Shown: positions 44,973 to 54,257, counted from the first letter of the stretch. The stretch: DNA of 64,000 nt from an uncultured Ruminococcus sp. (GCF_947301925.1 NZ_CAMYUE010000004.1:177525-241524), one strand, 5' to 3'. Notes: generated by a model from the sequence alone, not told the origin. Program-made: numbers and translations.

Positions 44973-45956
44973 CTATGCTGCGGCCTCGGGAGCTGTCTTT
45001 GCTGCCGCTGCCTTTCTGCTGAGCAGAAACAGCACTGCGACCGTGCCGATGCCAAGGGCAATGGTGGTGAACAGGCTTCCCTCTATGCCGAATTCTCCGC
45101 CTGTGAGATAGTCCTTTGCGGAGACCGCCGTGGTGCGCCACACAGACTCGGTGTCGGCGCTTCCACTGACGCTTATGCCGTACAGGTCGCCCTGTGTGAA
45201 GTTCCATATGGAGTGTATTGCGGATACTCCCCAGATACTGTCGGTGAGTATCATGTATAAAGCGGCGAATACGCCGAACAGTGTGAGATTGATGAAGGGT
45301 ATGGGGCCGAAGCCGGGATTGGTGGCATGGGCAAGTGCAAAGCCCACTGCACTGATACCCACAGCAAGGGCTGTATGGTGTCCTGCGCCGCCGATGGTGG
45401 TCATGAAATAGCCGCGGAAGATGAATTCCTCGCTCATGCCCTGTACGAAAAAGCCCAGGAAGAACAGGCATAATACCTTATAGTTGATATTCTCGCAGAG
45501 TGTCATCCTGCTTGTGCCCGTGAGCTTGCTCATGAGGACTATGGACGTCATGAGGACGGCGCCTATGACCATGCCCACCGCATAGTTGAGCAGGCTGTGC
45601 TTCTTCACCGCGCCCATGGAGCGGACGGGGCGGAGCTCTATGCAGCGGCAGTAGAATATGGCTGCAAGTGTGCCGAATACCGTGCTGAGCAGGGTGGGTA
45701 CCATTATGTTGGGCTCGGCGGAGACTATCTGTGAAGCCTTCATGGAAAGCTCCCATTCACTGCCGGAAAAGCCCGCTGCCGAAAGCCTTGCCATTTCCTC
45801 CTTCATGGCTCCCCATGAGATTATTCCCGGGACTATGGTCTCGAGTATGAGTATTACAAAGAAAACCACGATAAAGGACAGTATTATCCATATGAGCTTT
45901 TTTGATGCGTGTGACTTCGACGCTTCGTCGAACATTTTAGGTCTGTAGTTTAACAT
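44973..45956 (-). CDS. CPBP-family intramembrane metalloprotease, paralogue 3
   Basis: 327 residues. It begins MLNYRPKMFDEAS, with EEFIFRGYF (near residue 190) and FALAHATN (near 220). Compared with paralogue 2 it has a longer extracellular loop near residues 50-70. I chose 45956 over 45959 because GGAGG is then seven bases away and the start matches the paralogue. It has its own promoter at 45976-46004. Substrate unknown. Confidence 0.85.
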   Translation of the reverse strand: MLNYRPKMFDEASKSHASKKLIWIILSFIVVFFVILILETIVPGIISWGAMKEEMARLSAAGFSGSEWELSMKASQIVSAEPNIMVPTLLSTVFGTLAAIFYCRCIELRPVRSMGAVKKHSLLNYAVGMVIGAVLMTSIVLMSKLTGTSRMTLCENINYKVLCLFFLGFFVQGMSEEFIFRGYFMTTIGGAGHHTALAVGISAVGFALAHATNPGFGPIPFINLTLFGVFAALYMILTDSIWGVSAIHSIWNFTQGDLYGISVSGSADTESVWRTTAVSAKDYLTGGEFGIEGSLFTTIALGIGTVAVLFLLSRKAAAAKTAPEAAA

Positions 45957-45975
45957 CATAACACCTCCGAATTAC

Positions 45976-46004
45976 ATTTTACTATAGTACGGGGAAGATG
46001 TCAA
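45976..46004 (-). promoter_or_regulatory. Promoter for CPBP paralogue 3
   Basis: On the minus strand TTGACA (46004-45999), 17 bases, TAAAAT (45981-45976). Divergent from the ABC exporter promoter, which has the same two boxes. Confidence 0.85.
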
Positions 46005-46029
46005 GAAGCGGAGAATGGTTTCCGCTCAT

Positions 46030-46058
46030 TTGACAAGACACATTATAAATGGTAAAAT
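46030..46058 (+). promoter_or_regulatory. Promoter for the ABC exporter operon
   Basis: TTGACA (46030-46035), 17 bases, TAAAAT (46053-46058), 39 bases before the start. Confidence 0.88.
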
Positions 46059-46097
46059 ATAAGTTAGGCTGTTTTTCGGCCTGAAAGGGGAGTAATG

Positions 46098-47825
46098 ATG
46101 TATAAGACGATCTTTTCCCATGTGGGGAAATACAAAAAACAGGCAATTCTCTCGCCTGTGACCATAATCGGAGAGGTGCTCATGGAGGTGCTTATCCCCG
46201 CAGTTACAGGCCGCATCATAGACAACGGCATAAGGCGCGGAGATGTGAACTATGTTGTGAAAATGGGCTGCCTTATGGTGCTCATGTCGGTCTGTTCCCT
46301 GTGCTTCGGCGCACTGGCGGCAAGATTCAGCGCTGTTGCGGCAATGGGCTTCGCAAAAAATCTCAGGGGCGGACTTTTCCGCAGGGTACAGGGCTTTTCC
46401 TTTGCCAATGTGGATAAATTCTCCACTGCGTCGCTCACCACACGTCTCACCACCGACGTCACCAACATACAGAACGCCTTCATGATGTTCCTGCGCTCGG
46501 CCTTCCGTTCGCCCATAATGCTCATATGTGCCACAACTATGGCCATAAAGCAGAACGCAAGTCTTTCAGTGGTGTTTCTTGTGGCTATACCGGTCCTGGG
46601 CGGAGCGGTGTTCTTCATCATATCCAAGGCTCACCCACGCTTTGAGAAGATGCTCGGGCGCTATGACCGCATGAACGGCAGGATACAGGAAAACCTCATC
46701 GGTATCCGCGTGGTAAAGGCCTTTGCCCGTGAGGACTACGAGAAGGAGCGCTTCGGCCGGGAGACTGACAGCGTCCGTCTGGCGCAGTTCGCGGCGGAAA
46801 AGCTGGTCATTCTCAATATGCCCATAATGCAGCTGGTAATGTACGCAAGCATCGTGGCTATACTCTATTTCGGCGGCCATATGTCCGTAAACGGGGATAT
46901 CGAAACGGGACAGCTTTCAAGCTTCATCATGTATGTGGGACAGATACTCATGTCACTGATGATGCTCTCCATGCTGTTCATCATGTTCGTGGTATCAAGA
47001 GCCTCACTCCAGCGTATCTACGAGGTGCTGCAGGAGGAACCCGCCATAAAGGACGATCCTGACTCGCAGGTCTCGGCAGAGGACGGCTCGGTGCGCTTCG
47101 AGAACGTGAGCTTCAGCTATTATGACGATATGGGCAATCTTGCCCTTGAAAGGATAGACCTTGACATACAGTCGGTAGAGACCATAGGTATCATCGGCGG
47201 TACGGGCTCTTCAAAGACTTCACTGGTGCAGCTCATACCCCGTCTTTACGACGCCACAGAGGGCAGGGTCATAGTGGGCGGTCACGACGTCAGGGAGTAC
47301 GCTCTCAATACCCTCCGCGACCAGGTGGCCATGGTGCTCCAGAAGAACGTTCTCTTCTCGGGAACTATCAGGGACAACCTACGCTGGGGAAACGAGAACG
47401 CCACCGACGAGGAGATCATGGAGGCCTGCAAGGCGGCCTGCGCACATGATTTCATCACAGGCTTCCCCGACGGCTACGACACCGACCTGGGACAGGGCGG
47501 CGTAAATGTTTCGGGCGGACAGAAGCAGAGACTGTGTATCGCGAGGGCTCTGCTGAAAAAGCCGAGGATAATTATTCTCGACGACTCCACCAGCGCTGTG
47601 GATACCGCTACGGACAGCAGTATCAGAAAGGCATTCCGCGAGAAGCTTTCCGATACCACTACCATAATAATCGCCCAGAGGATAACCTCTGTAATGGACG
47701 CCGACCGCATCATCGTCATGGACGGCGGCAGGATAACGGATATCGGAACTCATGACGAGCTCATGGTATCCAGCGAGATATACCGCGAGGTATATGAGTC
47801 CCAGCAGAAGGGAGATGACGAATAA
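46098..47825 (+). CDS. Heterodimeric ABC exporter subunit, degenerate ATP site
   Basis: 575 residues: six membrane helices (about 15-320) fused to an ATPase domain (about 340-575). The Walker A motif reads GGTGSSKTS near residue 367, with Ser where Gly precedes the Lys. Walker B is ILDDSTSAVD with Asp in place of the catalytic Glu, while the signature VSGGQKQR is intact. One impaired ATP site is normal for the first subunit of heterodimeric multidrug or peptide exporters. I chose the second ATG (46098) for its distance from AAGGGGAG. The stop overlaps the next ATG by one base. Confidence 0.9.
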   Translation: MYKTIFSHVGKYKKQAILSPVTIIGEVLMEVLIPAVTGRIIDNGIRRGDVNYVVKMGCLMVLMSVCSLCFGALAARFSAVAAMGFAKNLRGGLFRRVQGFSFANVDKFSTASLTTRLTTDVTNIQNAFMMFLRSAFRSPIMLICATTMAIKQNASLSVVFLVAIPVLGGAVFFIISKAHPRFEKMLGRYDRMNGRIQENLIGIRVVKAFAREDYEKERFGRETDSVRLAQFAAEKLVILNMPIMQLVMYASIVAILYFGGHMSVNGDIETGQLSSFIMYVGQILMSLMMLSMLFIMFVVSRASLQRIYEVLQEEPAIKDDPDSQVSAEDGSVRFENVSFSYYDDMGNLALERIDLDIQSVETIGIIGGTGSSKTSLVQLIPRLYDATEGRVIVGGHDVREYALNTLRDQVAMVLQKNVLFSGTIRDNLRWGNENATDEEIMEACKAACAHDFITGFPDGYDTDLGQGGVNVSGGQKQRLCIARALLKKPRIIILDDSTSAVDTATDSSIRKAFREKLSDTTTIIIAQRITSVMDADRIIVMDGGRITDIGTHDELMVSSEIYREVYESQQKGDDE

Positions 47826-49714
47826 TGCCTCCGACAAAACAGAGAGCTCTGGCCAGGCCGGAGAACATATTCGCAACGCTGAAGCGCATATTCAGCTATA
47901 TGTACGGCTTCCGCCTTCAGTTCGCACTGGCGGTGGTATGTATCGTGTTCAGCTCCTTCGTTGGCATTATGGGAGACTTCATGCTGAAGCCCCTCATCGA
48001 CAACCTCGACAGCGCCATAGATACGGGAAAATGGCAGTACGGCAAATTTGCGGGCATACTGACATTCATGGCTGTGATCTACGCAGTGGGAGCTCTGTCC
48101 TCATTCTGCTATCAGCGCATGATGATGAAGATATCCACTACAACCCTCATGCGGATAAGGAACGACCTTTTCTGCAAGATGGAAATGCTCCCTGTGCGTT
48201 TCTTCGACAAGCATACCCACGGCGAGCTCATGAGCCTCTATACCAACGATACCGACGCCATACGCGAGATGCTCAGCAACAGTATCGCCCAGTTCATAAG
48301 CTCGGCGGTGACTATCACGGGCGTGTTCATTGCCATGCTGATATACAGCTGGCAGCTCACTATCATAGTTGTGGCCGTTCTTTTCGTGATAATCAGGGTC
48401 ATCGGCTTTGTGGGCTCCCGCAGCAGCAAGGGCTTCATCGCGCAGCAGAAGGCTCTCGGTAGCGTAAACGGCTACATCGAGGAGATGATAGACGGCCAGA
48501 AGGTGGTAAAGGTATTCTGCCACGAGAAAAAGGCGGAGGAGGAACTGGACGTCCTCAACGAGGAGCTGTGCAGGGCTGCTACCCATGCCAATACCTTTGC
48601 GAATATCCTCATGCCCATAATGAACAATCTCTCCTATATTCACTACGCTATTACGGCCATAGTCGGCGGTATATTCTCGGTGAAGCACATAGGCGGCATG
48701 ACTGTGGGTACGGTGGTCTCCTATCTGAAGTTCACACGCTCCTTCTCGATGCCCATAACACAGGTATCGCAGCAGCTCAACTCGGTGCTCACGGCTCTGG
48801 CAGGCGCCGAGAGGATATTCCGTGTGATAGACGAGGAGCCCGAGGCTGATGAGGGCTATGTTACCCTTGTCAATGCGGAGATAGCTGCCGACGGCACTAT
48901 CAGCGAGTCCGCCGATAGGACGGGACGCTGGGCGTGGAGACACCCCCACAAGGCGGACGGCACCGTTACCTATACCGAGGTAAGGGGAAATGTGGAGTTC
49001 GATGATGTGGTGTTCGGCTATGAGCCAAACAAGACCGTTCTCAACGGCATATCCCTCTACGCAAAGCCCGGACAGAAGATAGCCTTCGTGGGCTCTACGG
49101 GAGCGGGCAAGACCACGATCATCAACCTCATAAACCGCTTCTACGACGTGCCCGAGGGCAAGATACGCTACGACGGCATAAACATCAACAAGATAAAGAA
49201 GGACGACCTGAGAAGATCACAGTCCATAGTTCTTCAGGATACCCACCTGTTCACAGGCACGGTCATGGACAATATCCGCTACGGAAAGCTGGACGCCACC
49301 GACGAGGAGGTCTATGCGGCCGCAAGGCTGGCAAACGCCGACAGCTTCATAAAGCACCTTGAGAACGGCTACGAGACCATGCTCACCGCGGACGGCGGCA
49401 ACCTGTCACAGGGACAGAGACAGCTCCTTGCCATTGCAAGGGCGGCTGTTGCGGATCCTCCCGTACTCATACTGGACGAGGCCACAAGCTCCATAGACAC
49501 CCGTACCGAGGCTCTTATCGAAAAGGGCATGGATTCCCTCATGGAGGGCAGGACGGTGTTCGTCATAGCTCACAGGCTGTCCACTGTGCGCAACTCCCAC
49601 GCCATAATGGTGCTGGAGCAGGGCAGGATAATCGAGAGAGGCAGCCACAGGGAGCTCATAGCTCAGCACGGCAAGTATTACCAGCTCTATACGGGTATGT
49701 TCGAGCTCAGCTAA
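47825..49714 (+). CDS. Heterodimeric ABC exporter subunit, catalytic ATP site
   Basis: 629 residues with six membrane helices (about 25-340) and an ATPase domain (about 385-629). Walker A GSTGAGKTT near 422 and Walker B LILDEATSSID are canonical, while the signature reads LSQGQRQ. This complements the first subunit. An insert of about 50 residues between the membrane and ATPase domains (near 345-395, ADGTISESADRTGRW) is longer than usual. The substrate is unknown; drugs, lipids or peptides are typical. Translationally coupled to the first subunit. Confidence 0.92.
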   Translation: MPPTKQRALARPENIFATLKRIFSYMYGFRLQFALAVVCIVFSSFVGIMGDFMLKPLIDNLDSAIDTGKWQYGKFAGILTFMAVIYAVGALSSFCYQRMMMKISTTTLMRIRNDLFCKMEMLPVRFFDKHTHGELMSLYTNDTDAIREMLSNSIAQFISSAVTITGVFIAMLIYSWQLTIIVVAVLFVIIRVIGFVGSRSSKGFIAQQKALGSVNGYIEEMIDGQKVVKVFCHEKKAEEELDVLNEELCRAATHANTFANILMPIMNNLSYIHYAITAIVGGIFSVKHIGGMTVGTVVSYLKFTRSFSMPITQVSQQLNSVLTALAGAERIFRVIDEEPEADEGYVTLVNAEIAADGTISESADRTGRWAWRHPHKADGTVTYTEVRGNVEFDDVVFGYEPNKTVLNGISLYAKPGQKIAFVGSTGAGKTTIINLINRFYDVPEGKIRYDGININKIKKDDLRRSQSIVLQDTHLFTGTVMDNIRYGKLDATDEEVYAAARLANADSFIKHLENGYETMLTADGGNLSQGQRQLLAIARAAVADPPVLILDEATSSIDTRTEALIEKGMDSLMEGRTVFVIAHRLSTVRNSHAIMVLEQGRIIERGSHRELIAQHGKYYQLYTGMFELS

Positions 49715-49769
49715 TACAATTATACAATTCAAAAAACAGGCAGGGCTCAAACTTTGTTCAATAAGTATC

Positions 49770-49798
49770 TTGAACACTGACGGTTTATCGTGTATTAT
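49770..49798 (+). promoter_or_regulatory. Promoter for the lipoprotein gene at 49832
   Basis: TTGAAC (49770-49775), 17 bases, TATTAT (49793-49798). A better -10 match, TATAAT (49799-49804), has a 23-base spacer. Confidence 0.6.
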
Positions 49799-49831
49799 TA
49801 TAATAGCTACAAACATAAAGGGAATGAGGTC

Positions 49832-50572
49832 ATGAAAATGGTTTTCAGGAGATCGGCGGCAGCTTTTCTTGCTGCTTCAATCATATGCGGAGCAGCTGCG
49901 TCATGCAGCTCAAAGGATAAAAACGCTCCCGCAAAGACAAATACCGCCTCCGGCGGTGAGGCTGAGTCCACCACTGCTCCCGTGGAGGGTGTGGACTTCA
50001 ACGAGGCCGTGGAGGCCGCTTCGGGAGACGCATATCTCGCGGTAGTTGACGCAAACTGGGATAAGCAGTATCTGGGCGGCAGCGATGAGAAGAATCCCTT
50101 GTGCTACAAGGCGGGCGTCGCCCATATAAACGGCAACGGCGACTATAAGGTAAGCGTTACCGCCAACAGTACGGCCTTCCAGTATCTTGCGGCAGGCGAT
50201 CCCAAGGGCTCGTACAAGGTCAACGGCATCGGCTTTGCGGCAGTTATCATCGACGACGGCGAAAAGGCGCTGCCGTCGGCTGTCATCACGGTAAAGGGAG
50301 TAAAGGTGGACGGCAGAGACGTTCCGCTGAAGAAAAAGGGCTATACCAATACCGAGGGCGAGGCTGTACGCTCCAATATATTCAACGAATGGGTAACGGA
50401 CGATTGTCTCCCCGGAGACGCAAGGTCGGCTGAGGGCGCTCTTTTCAACAATAACGATCCCAATTCTCCCTCAGAGCTCAACGACGGCAGCTATTCGGCT
50501 CAGCTGGTGGATCCTGCCGAATTCAAGGACTGGACCGATATCGAGGTGGATTTCTCCGTTTCGGGGCTCTGA
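49832..50572 (+). CDS. Predicted lipoprotein with beta-sandwich-like domain
   Basis: 246 residues. Basic start (KMVFRRSAAAF), hydrophobic segment and lipobox AAASC at about 25, then a Thr/Glu linker. The remaining domain is rich in beta strands: AYLAVVDANWDKQYLGG, a GDYKVSVTANS strand, then SAVITVKGVKVDGRDV and the closing DIEVDFSVSG. It has the look of carbohydrate-binding or cellulase accessory modules, but no family is recognised with confidence. Start at 49832 is preceded by AAAGGGAATGAGG. It is followed by a terminator and another lipoprotein gene with a carbohydrate-binding fold. Confidence 0.65.
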   Translation: MKMVFRRSAAAFLAASIICGAAASCSSKDKNAPAKTNTASGGEAESTTAPVEGVDFNEAVEAASGDAYLAVVDANWDKQYLGGSDEKNPLCYKAGVAHINGNGDYKVSVTANSTAFQYLAAGDPKGSYKVNGIGFAAVIIDDGEKALPSAVITVKGVKVDGRDVPLKKKGYTNTEGEAVRSNIFNEWVTDDCLPGDARSAEGALFNNNDPNSPSELNDGSYSAQLVDPAEFKDWTDIEVDFSVSGL

Positions 50573-50596
50573 TTTGCCCACTTCCCGAGAAAAAAT

Positions 50597-50625
50597 ATCC
50601 TCACGGGCTTTCCGTGAGGATTTTT
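50597..50625 (+). terminator. Intrinsic terminator
   Basis: ATCCTCACGG pairs with CCGTGAGGAT around GCTTT, followed by a T run. Confidence 0.92.
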
Positions 50626-50728
50626 CATTTAATTCAGCTTTCTATCACAGAATACACATATCTGTAGCTTATAATGCATTCATAGGTCGGGAGCTGAACG
50701 GATAATAATTCAAGAAAGAGAGATCTGT

Positions 50729-52585
50729 ATGGACTATTATAAAAAGCTTCCGGGACTGCTCACTGCGGCAGCAATAGCTGTTACTCTTGCGGCGGGCTGC
50801 AGTTCATCAAAGAACGGCAGCAGTACCGATGAGCCACCAGTGGTTTCCGAGGCGGTCAGCACGGTCGCTGCCACCGCTGCGGAGGAAATCGTCAACGTTA
50901 CGGCTGCGGCAAAGCGTGAACCAGTGGAAAAGCCCTCCCCTGAGGAGATATTCTCCGACAGGGACCTTGACCCGTCCTATGAAAGCCTCAGCGCCGAGAT
51001 CACTCTCAGCGGGAGCAGCGCTTCTGTGGAGGGAACGGGCGCAGACGCAAAGGGCGGCACCGTTACAGTTACCGCAGGCGGTATCTACCGCGTTTCGGGA
51101 AAGCTGGATAACGGACAGATAGTGGTTGACGCGCAGAAGGAAAAGGTGCAGCTTGTGCTGGACAATGCCGATATCACCTGCAAGACCTCGTCGCCGATAC
51201 TGGTGAATGATTCCGATAAGGTGTTCATCACTCTTGCGGAGGGCAGCACGAATACTCTCACGGACGGCAGAAAAGCTCCCGCCATGGGCGAGGACGAGCC
51301 CGACGCCGCTGTGTTCAGCAGGGACAGCCTTACCATCAACGGCAAGGGCAGTCTGAAGGTGAAAAGCGATTTCGGCTGCGGTCTGCGTTCAAAGGACGAT
51401 ATCGTCCTGACAGGCGGTACTCTGGATATCACATCGGGAGACGACGGCATAAAGGCAAAGGACTACTTTGCGGCGGCCGGCGGTACCGTGAATATCATCA
51501 CAGGCGGCGACGGTATAAAAGCGACAAATGCAGAGGAAACTGCGCTGGGCTTCGTTTATGTGAAGGACGGCGCGTTCACTATAGACTCCCGCGGAGACGG
51601 TATACAGGCAGAGTCTGTTTTTACCGCAGAGGGAGGAGATTTCGACATTACGACGGCAGGCGGCAATGACCTGTCGGACGGACACAGGAACATTGACGGG
51701 GACGATGACGCCGCAAAGAGCTTCCTGAAAAAGAAGCGCAGTCAGGTCTCCTTCGATACCGAGGCTCCCAAGAGCCGCAAGGGCATAAAGGCAGGCGCAG
51801 AGCTGTATATCGGCGGCGGTTCCTTTACTGTGGATTCGGCGGACGACGGGCTCCATTCCAATGACAGCCTGTTCATTACAGGGGCTGAGGATCTTGCCAT
51901 AAGCGCAGCGGACGACGGTATCCACGCCGATAATAATATAACCGTCAGCGGCGGAAGCGTCAATATAGTCAATGCCTTCGAGGGCATGGAGTCGGCTGTG
52001 ATAGACATTTGCGGCGGCGACATAAAAATGTATACCAACGACGACGGCCTCAATGCAGGAAAGGGCACAGGCGGCAGAGAAAACCGCGAGGAAGGCGTCT
52101 GCATAGCCATAAGCGGCGGCAGTCTCTATGTGGACTCGTGGTGCGACGGTATCGACTCCAACGGCGATATCATCATATCGGGCGGAGATACTACCGTGGA
52201 CGGCCCCGAAAACGGCATGAACGGCGCTGTGGACTGCAACGGCGGCTTCGTGGTATCGGGCGGCTCACTCATAGCGGCAGGCTATCACGATATGGCGGAT
52301 TATCCGTCAGGCAGCTCTACTCAGTATGTGCTGTCAATAGGCTTTGACAATATCCTCGGAGCAGGCGTTCCCTTCAATCTGAAGGAGGACGGCGGCGATG
52401 AGTTCAGATACGTCCCGAAAAAATCCTACGATCATATCCTTATGACCTCCCCCATTATAGAAAAGGGCAGGACATACACCGCCTATACAGGCGACAATGA
52501 AACAGAGGGCTGCTCCTTTACCTTCACTGTCAGCGATATGGTCACGAAACAGGGACAGCAGACATATATGGATCAGTTCAGGTAA
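50729..52585 (+). CDS. Cthe_2159-type beta-helix lipoprotein (carbohydrate-binding)
   Basis: 618 residues. Lipobox LAAGC at about 23, then a Ser/Thr/Ala linker. From about 85 the repeats of GGxLxIxxGDDGIKA-like turns (for example GTLDITSGDDGIKA and ISAADDGIHADNN) form a right-handed parallel beta-helix. The entry strand GGIYRVSGKLDNGQIVV is typical of the Cthe_2159 family. The founding member from Clostridium thermocellum binds polygalacturonate and cellulose, with calcium in the Asp-rich turns. Lipid anchoring would place it on the cell surface as an adhesion or substrate-capture protein. A rather exposed Lys-rich insert lies near 325-350. Confidence 0.82.
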   Translation: MDYYKKLPGLLTAAAIAVTLAAGCSSSKNGSSTDEPPVVSEAVSTVAATAAEEIVNVTAAAKREPVEKPSPEEIFSDRDLDPSYESLSAEITLSGSSASVEGTGADAKGGTVTVTAGGIYRVSGKLDNGQIVVDAQKEKVQLVLDNADITCKTSSPILVNDSDKVFITLAEGSTNTLTDGRKAPAMGEDEPDAAVFSRDSLTINGKGSLKVKSDFGCGLRSKDDIVLTGGTLDITSGDDGIKAKDYFAAAGGTVNIITGGDGIKATNAEETALGFVYVKDGAFTIDSRGDGIQAESVFTAEGGDFDITTAGGNDLSDGHRNIDGDDDAAKSFLKKKRSQVSFDTEAPKSRKGIKAGAELYIGGGSFTVDSADDGLHSNDSLFITGAEDLAISAADDGIHADNNITVSGGSVNIVNAFEGMESAVIDICGGDIKMYTNDDGLNAGKGTGGRENREEGVCIAISGGSLYVDSWCDGIDSNGDIIISGGDTTVDGPENGMNGAVDCNGGFVVSGGSLIAAGYHDMADYPSGSSTQYVLSIGFDNILGAGVPFNLKEDGGDEFRYVPKKSYDHILMTSPIIEKGRTYTAYTGDNETEGCSFTFTVSDMVTKQGQQTYMDQFR

Positions 52586-52641
52586 GGCTGATCCCGATAT
52601 CATGACATCTTCATTTTTCATATAAACCACCCTAAAAGGGG

Positions 52642-52667
52642 AAAAGCGCTCGGTAACGGGCGTTTTT
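52642..52667 (+). terminator. Intrinsic terminator
   Basis: AAAAGCGCTCG and CGGGCGTTTTT pair around GTAA with two G-U pairs. Confidence 0.75.
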
Positions 52668-52682
52668 TCCTTTTAAACATTA

Positions 52683-52711
52683 TTGACAAAATCGTGCGGG
52701 TATGTTATAAT
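52683..52711 (+). promoter_or_regulatory. Consensus sigma-A promoter for the YbjN-like gene
   Basis: TTGACA (52683-52688), 17 bases, TATAAT (52706-52711): a perfect consensus. Confidence 0.93.
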
Positions 52712-52760
52712 TGATTTACAGCATATTAACTGAAAACTAACCTTAACGGAGGAAATAACT

Positions 52761-53210
52761 ATGGATGATAAACTCGTAATGAACCGCGTGATGGCTGATT
52801 TCTGCGGCCTGCTCGAAAGCAAGAACGTACCCTATGAGCTCAACGACAACAATGCGGATATGATAAGGTTCCGAACAAAGCTCCCTCATCATGAGGTCGC
52901 TCCCTATGTGTTCGTTCACTACAATCCCGAGAATCAGGCTCTGACCCTTGCCCTCAATCATATGGCGCAGTTCTCCAGCGTGGGAATGGACCTCTACCAG
53001 GTCATGAACGATTTCAATGCAGACTCGGAGAGCTTTGCGTGCAGGATGTACATAGAGCATAACGGAGAGCTGGTAGTTCTGTCAACTGCTGTAGTGGCAG
53101 GCGATGATCCCCGCGATCAGATCGAGGACTATCTCAATGTTGCCATAATGGCTACCGACAAATATTTCGGAAGAATTTCTGAAATAATTGGTAATAGCAA
53201 TAATAATTAA
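52761..53210 (+). CDS. YbjN-domain protein
   Basis: 149 residues, cytosolic. The pattern NRVMADFCGLLESKNVPY at the start, then VHYNPENQALTLALN and RMYIEHNGELVVLS, is that of the YbjN fold. This fold is related to type III secretion chaperones; bacterial members are associated with stress and surface phenotypes in E. coli. No catalytic motif. It stands alone behind a consensus promoter, so strong constitutive expression is likely. GGAGG precedes the ATG. Confidence 0.75.
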   Translation: MDDKLVMNRVMADFCGLLESKNVPYELNDNNADMIRFRTKLPHHEVAPYVFVHYNPENQALTLALNHMAQFSSVGMDLYQVMNDFNADSESFACRMYIEHNGELVVLSTAVVAGDDPRDQIEDYLNVAIMATDKYFGRISEIIGNSNNN

Positions 53211-53270
53211 CGATATACAGGCAAATAATTCAATTATTTTTCGGATAAAGCAGAACTGATATTACAACCT

Positions 53271-53308
53271 GTAGACTTTTTATTGTACAAAAAGTAGATT
53301 TTTATTGT
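53271..53308. promoter_or_regulatory. Direct repeat upstream of the CAP-dockerin gene
   Basis: GTAGACTTTTTATTGT (53271-53286) and GTAGATTTTTATTGT (53294-53308) start 23 bases apart, about two helical turns. They lie about 60 bases upstream of a TATAAT (53365-53370) that has no good -35 box, as expected for an activated promoter. Confidence 0.5.
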
Positions 53309-53403
53309 GAAATCTGACGAACCACGTCAAAACCTCTTTAAATTTATATGTATTTGTGCTAAACTATAATTAGCGTAAGTATCTGGAAAAAGGAGGTGTT
53401 TGT

Positions 53404-54225
53404 ATGAGTATCGTCAGAAGATATACTATCAGAATAGCTGCTGTTATTGTTGCAGCTGTTATGTCGGTCTGCCTTTTATCCAATACTCGTTCATACACCA
53501 ACGCAGATACAGACGGCGATTACAGCAGAATGGCAGAGGAGATCCTGTGGCTCACCAATGAGGCCAGGATAGAGGCAGGACTTCAGCCCCTGAAGGCAGT
53601 CCCTTACCTCAACGACATTTCCAATGTGCGTTCGAGAGAGTGCATATTCAAGTTCAGTCATGAGCGTCCCGAGCCTGTTATCATGCCCGACGGCACTGAG
53701 GAGTACAGGTTCTTCACGGTAATCGACGAAAGTCTGGTGCCCTGGACAAAGGCTGCCGAGAATATTGCGGCAGGCTCCAGCGATCCCGTTGCTACCTTCG
53801 AGCAGTGGAAGAGCTCGGATAATCACTGGAAGTCTATCCTCAATCCTGCGTATACCCATATAGGCGTTTCTGTTTCCTACGACCCCAACAGTCAGTATAA
53901 GTACTACTGGGAGCAGATCTTCGTAAGGGTAGACGGAAGCCTGAATGACGAATATCTCCCCGAGAGATACCAGACCGTGCCCAAGAGCTCAGGAGATATC
54001 AACGGCGACGGCGAGATAAATACATTCGATCTCATTACAATAAACAGGTATCTTGCAGGCAGAGTGGTCCTCAACGATCTCCAGATAGAGAGTGCTGATA
54101 TGCTCAGGGACAATACAGTTACATCTGCTGATGTGGCTGTACTGAAGAAGTATATCCTCGGCGAGTACAAAACGCTTCCTGTAACTATGGAAATGATAAT
54201 GAACGGTGATTATGGTAATAATTGA
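53404..54225 (+). CDS. Secreted CAP-domain protein with C-terminal dockerin
   Basis: 273 residues. Signal peptide (about 1-36), then a CAP/SCP domain (about 42-180) with WLTNEARIEAGLQPL at its start, FKFSHERP and the ENIAAGSS turn. A type I dockerin (about 195-262) closes the protein: first repeat DINGDGEINTFD is canonical, second DMLRDNTVTSAD is looser. CAP domains in bacteria are often Ca-dependent or lipid-binding; a protease role is not established. The dockerin should place it on a cohesin-bearing scaffold. AAGGAGG precedes the ATG and a terminator follows. Confidence 0.9.
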   Translation: MSIVRRYTIRIAAVIVAAVMSVCLLSNTRSYTNADTDGDYSRMAEEILWLTNEARIEAGLQPLKAVPYLNDISNVRSRECIFKFSHERPEPVIMPDGTEEYRFFTVIDESLVPWTKAAENIAAGSSDPVATFEQWKSSDNHWKSILNPAYTHIGVSVSYDPNSQYKYYWEQIFVRVDGSLNDEYLPERYQTVPKSSGDINGDGEINTFDLITINRYLAGRVVLNDLQIESADMLRDNTVTSADVAVLKKYILGEYKTLPVTMEMIMNGDYGNN

Positions 54226-54257
54226 AAGGGAAGATAAAATAAAAGGTGTGTTCATGG

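Noticed and set aside
44878..45471. Minus-strand frame rich in His and Arg within CPBP paralogue 3
   Set aside because: Frame-shifted shadow of the CPBP gene, whose own frame carries the family motifs.
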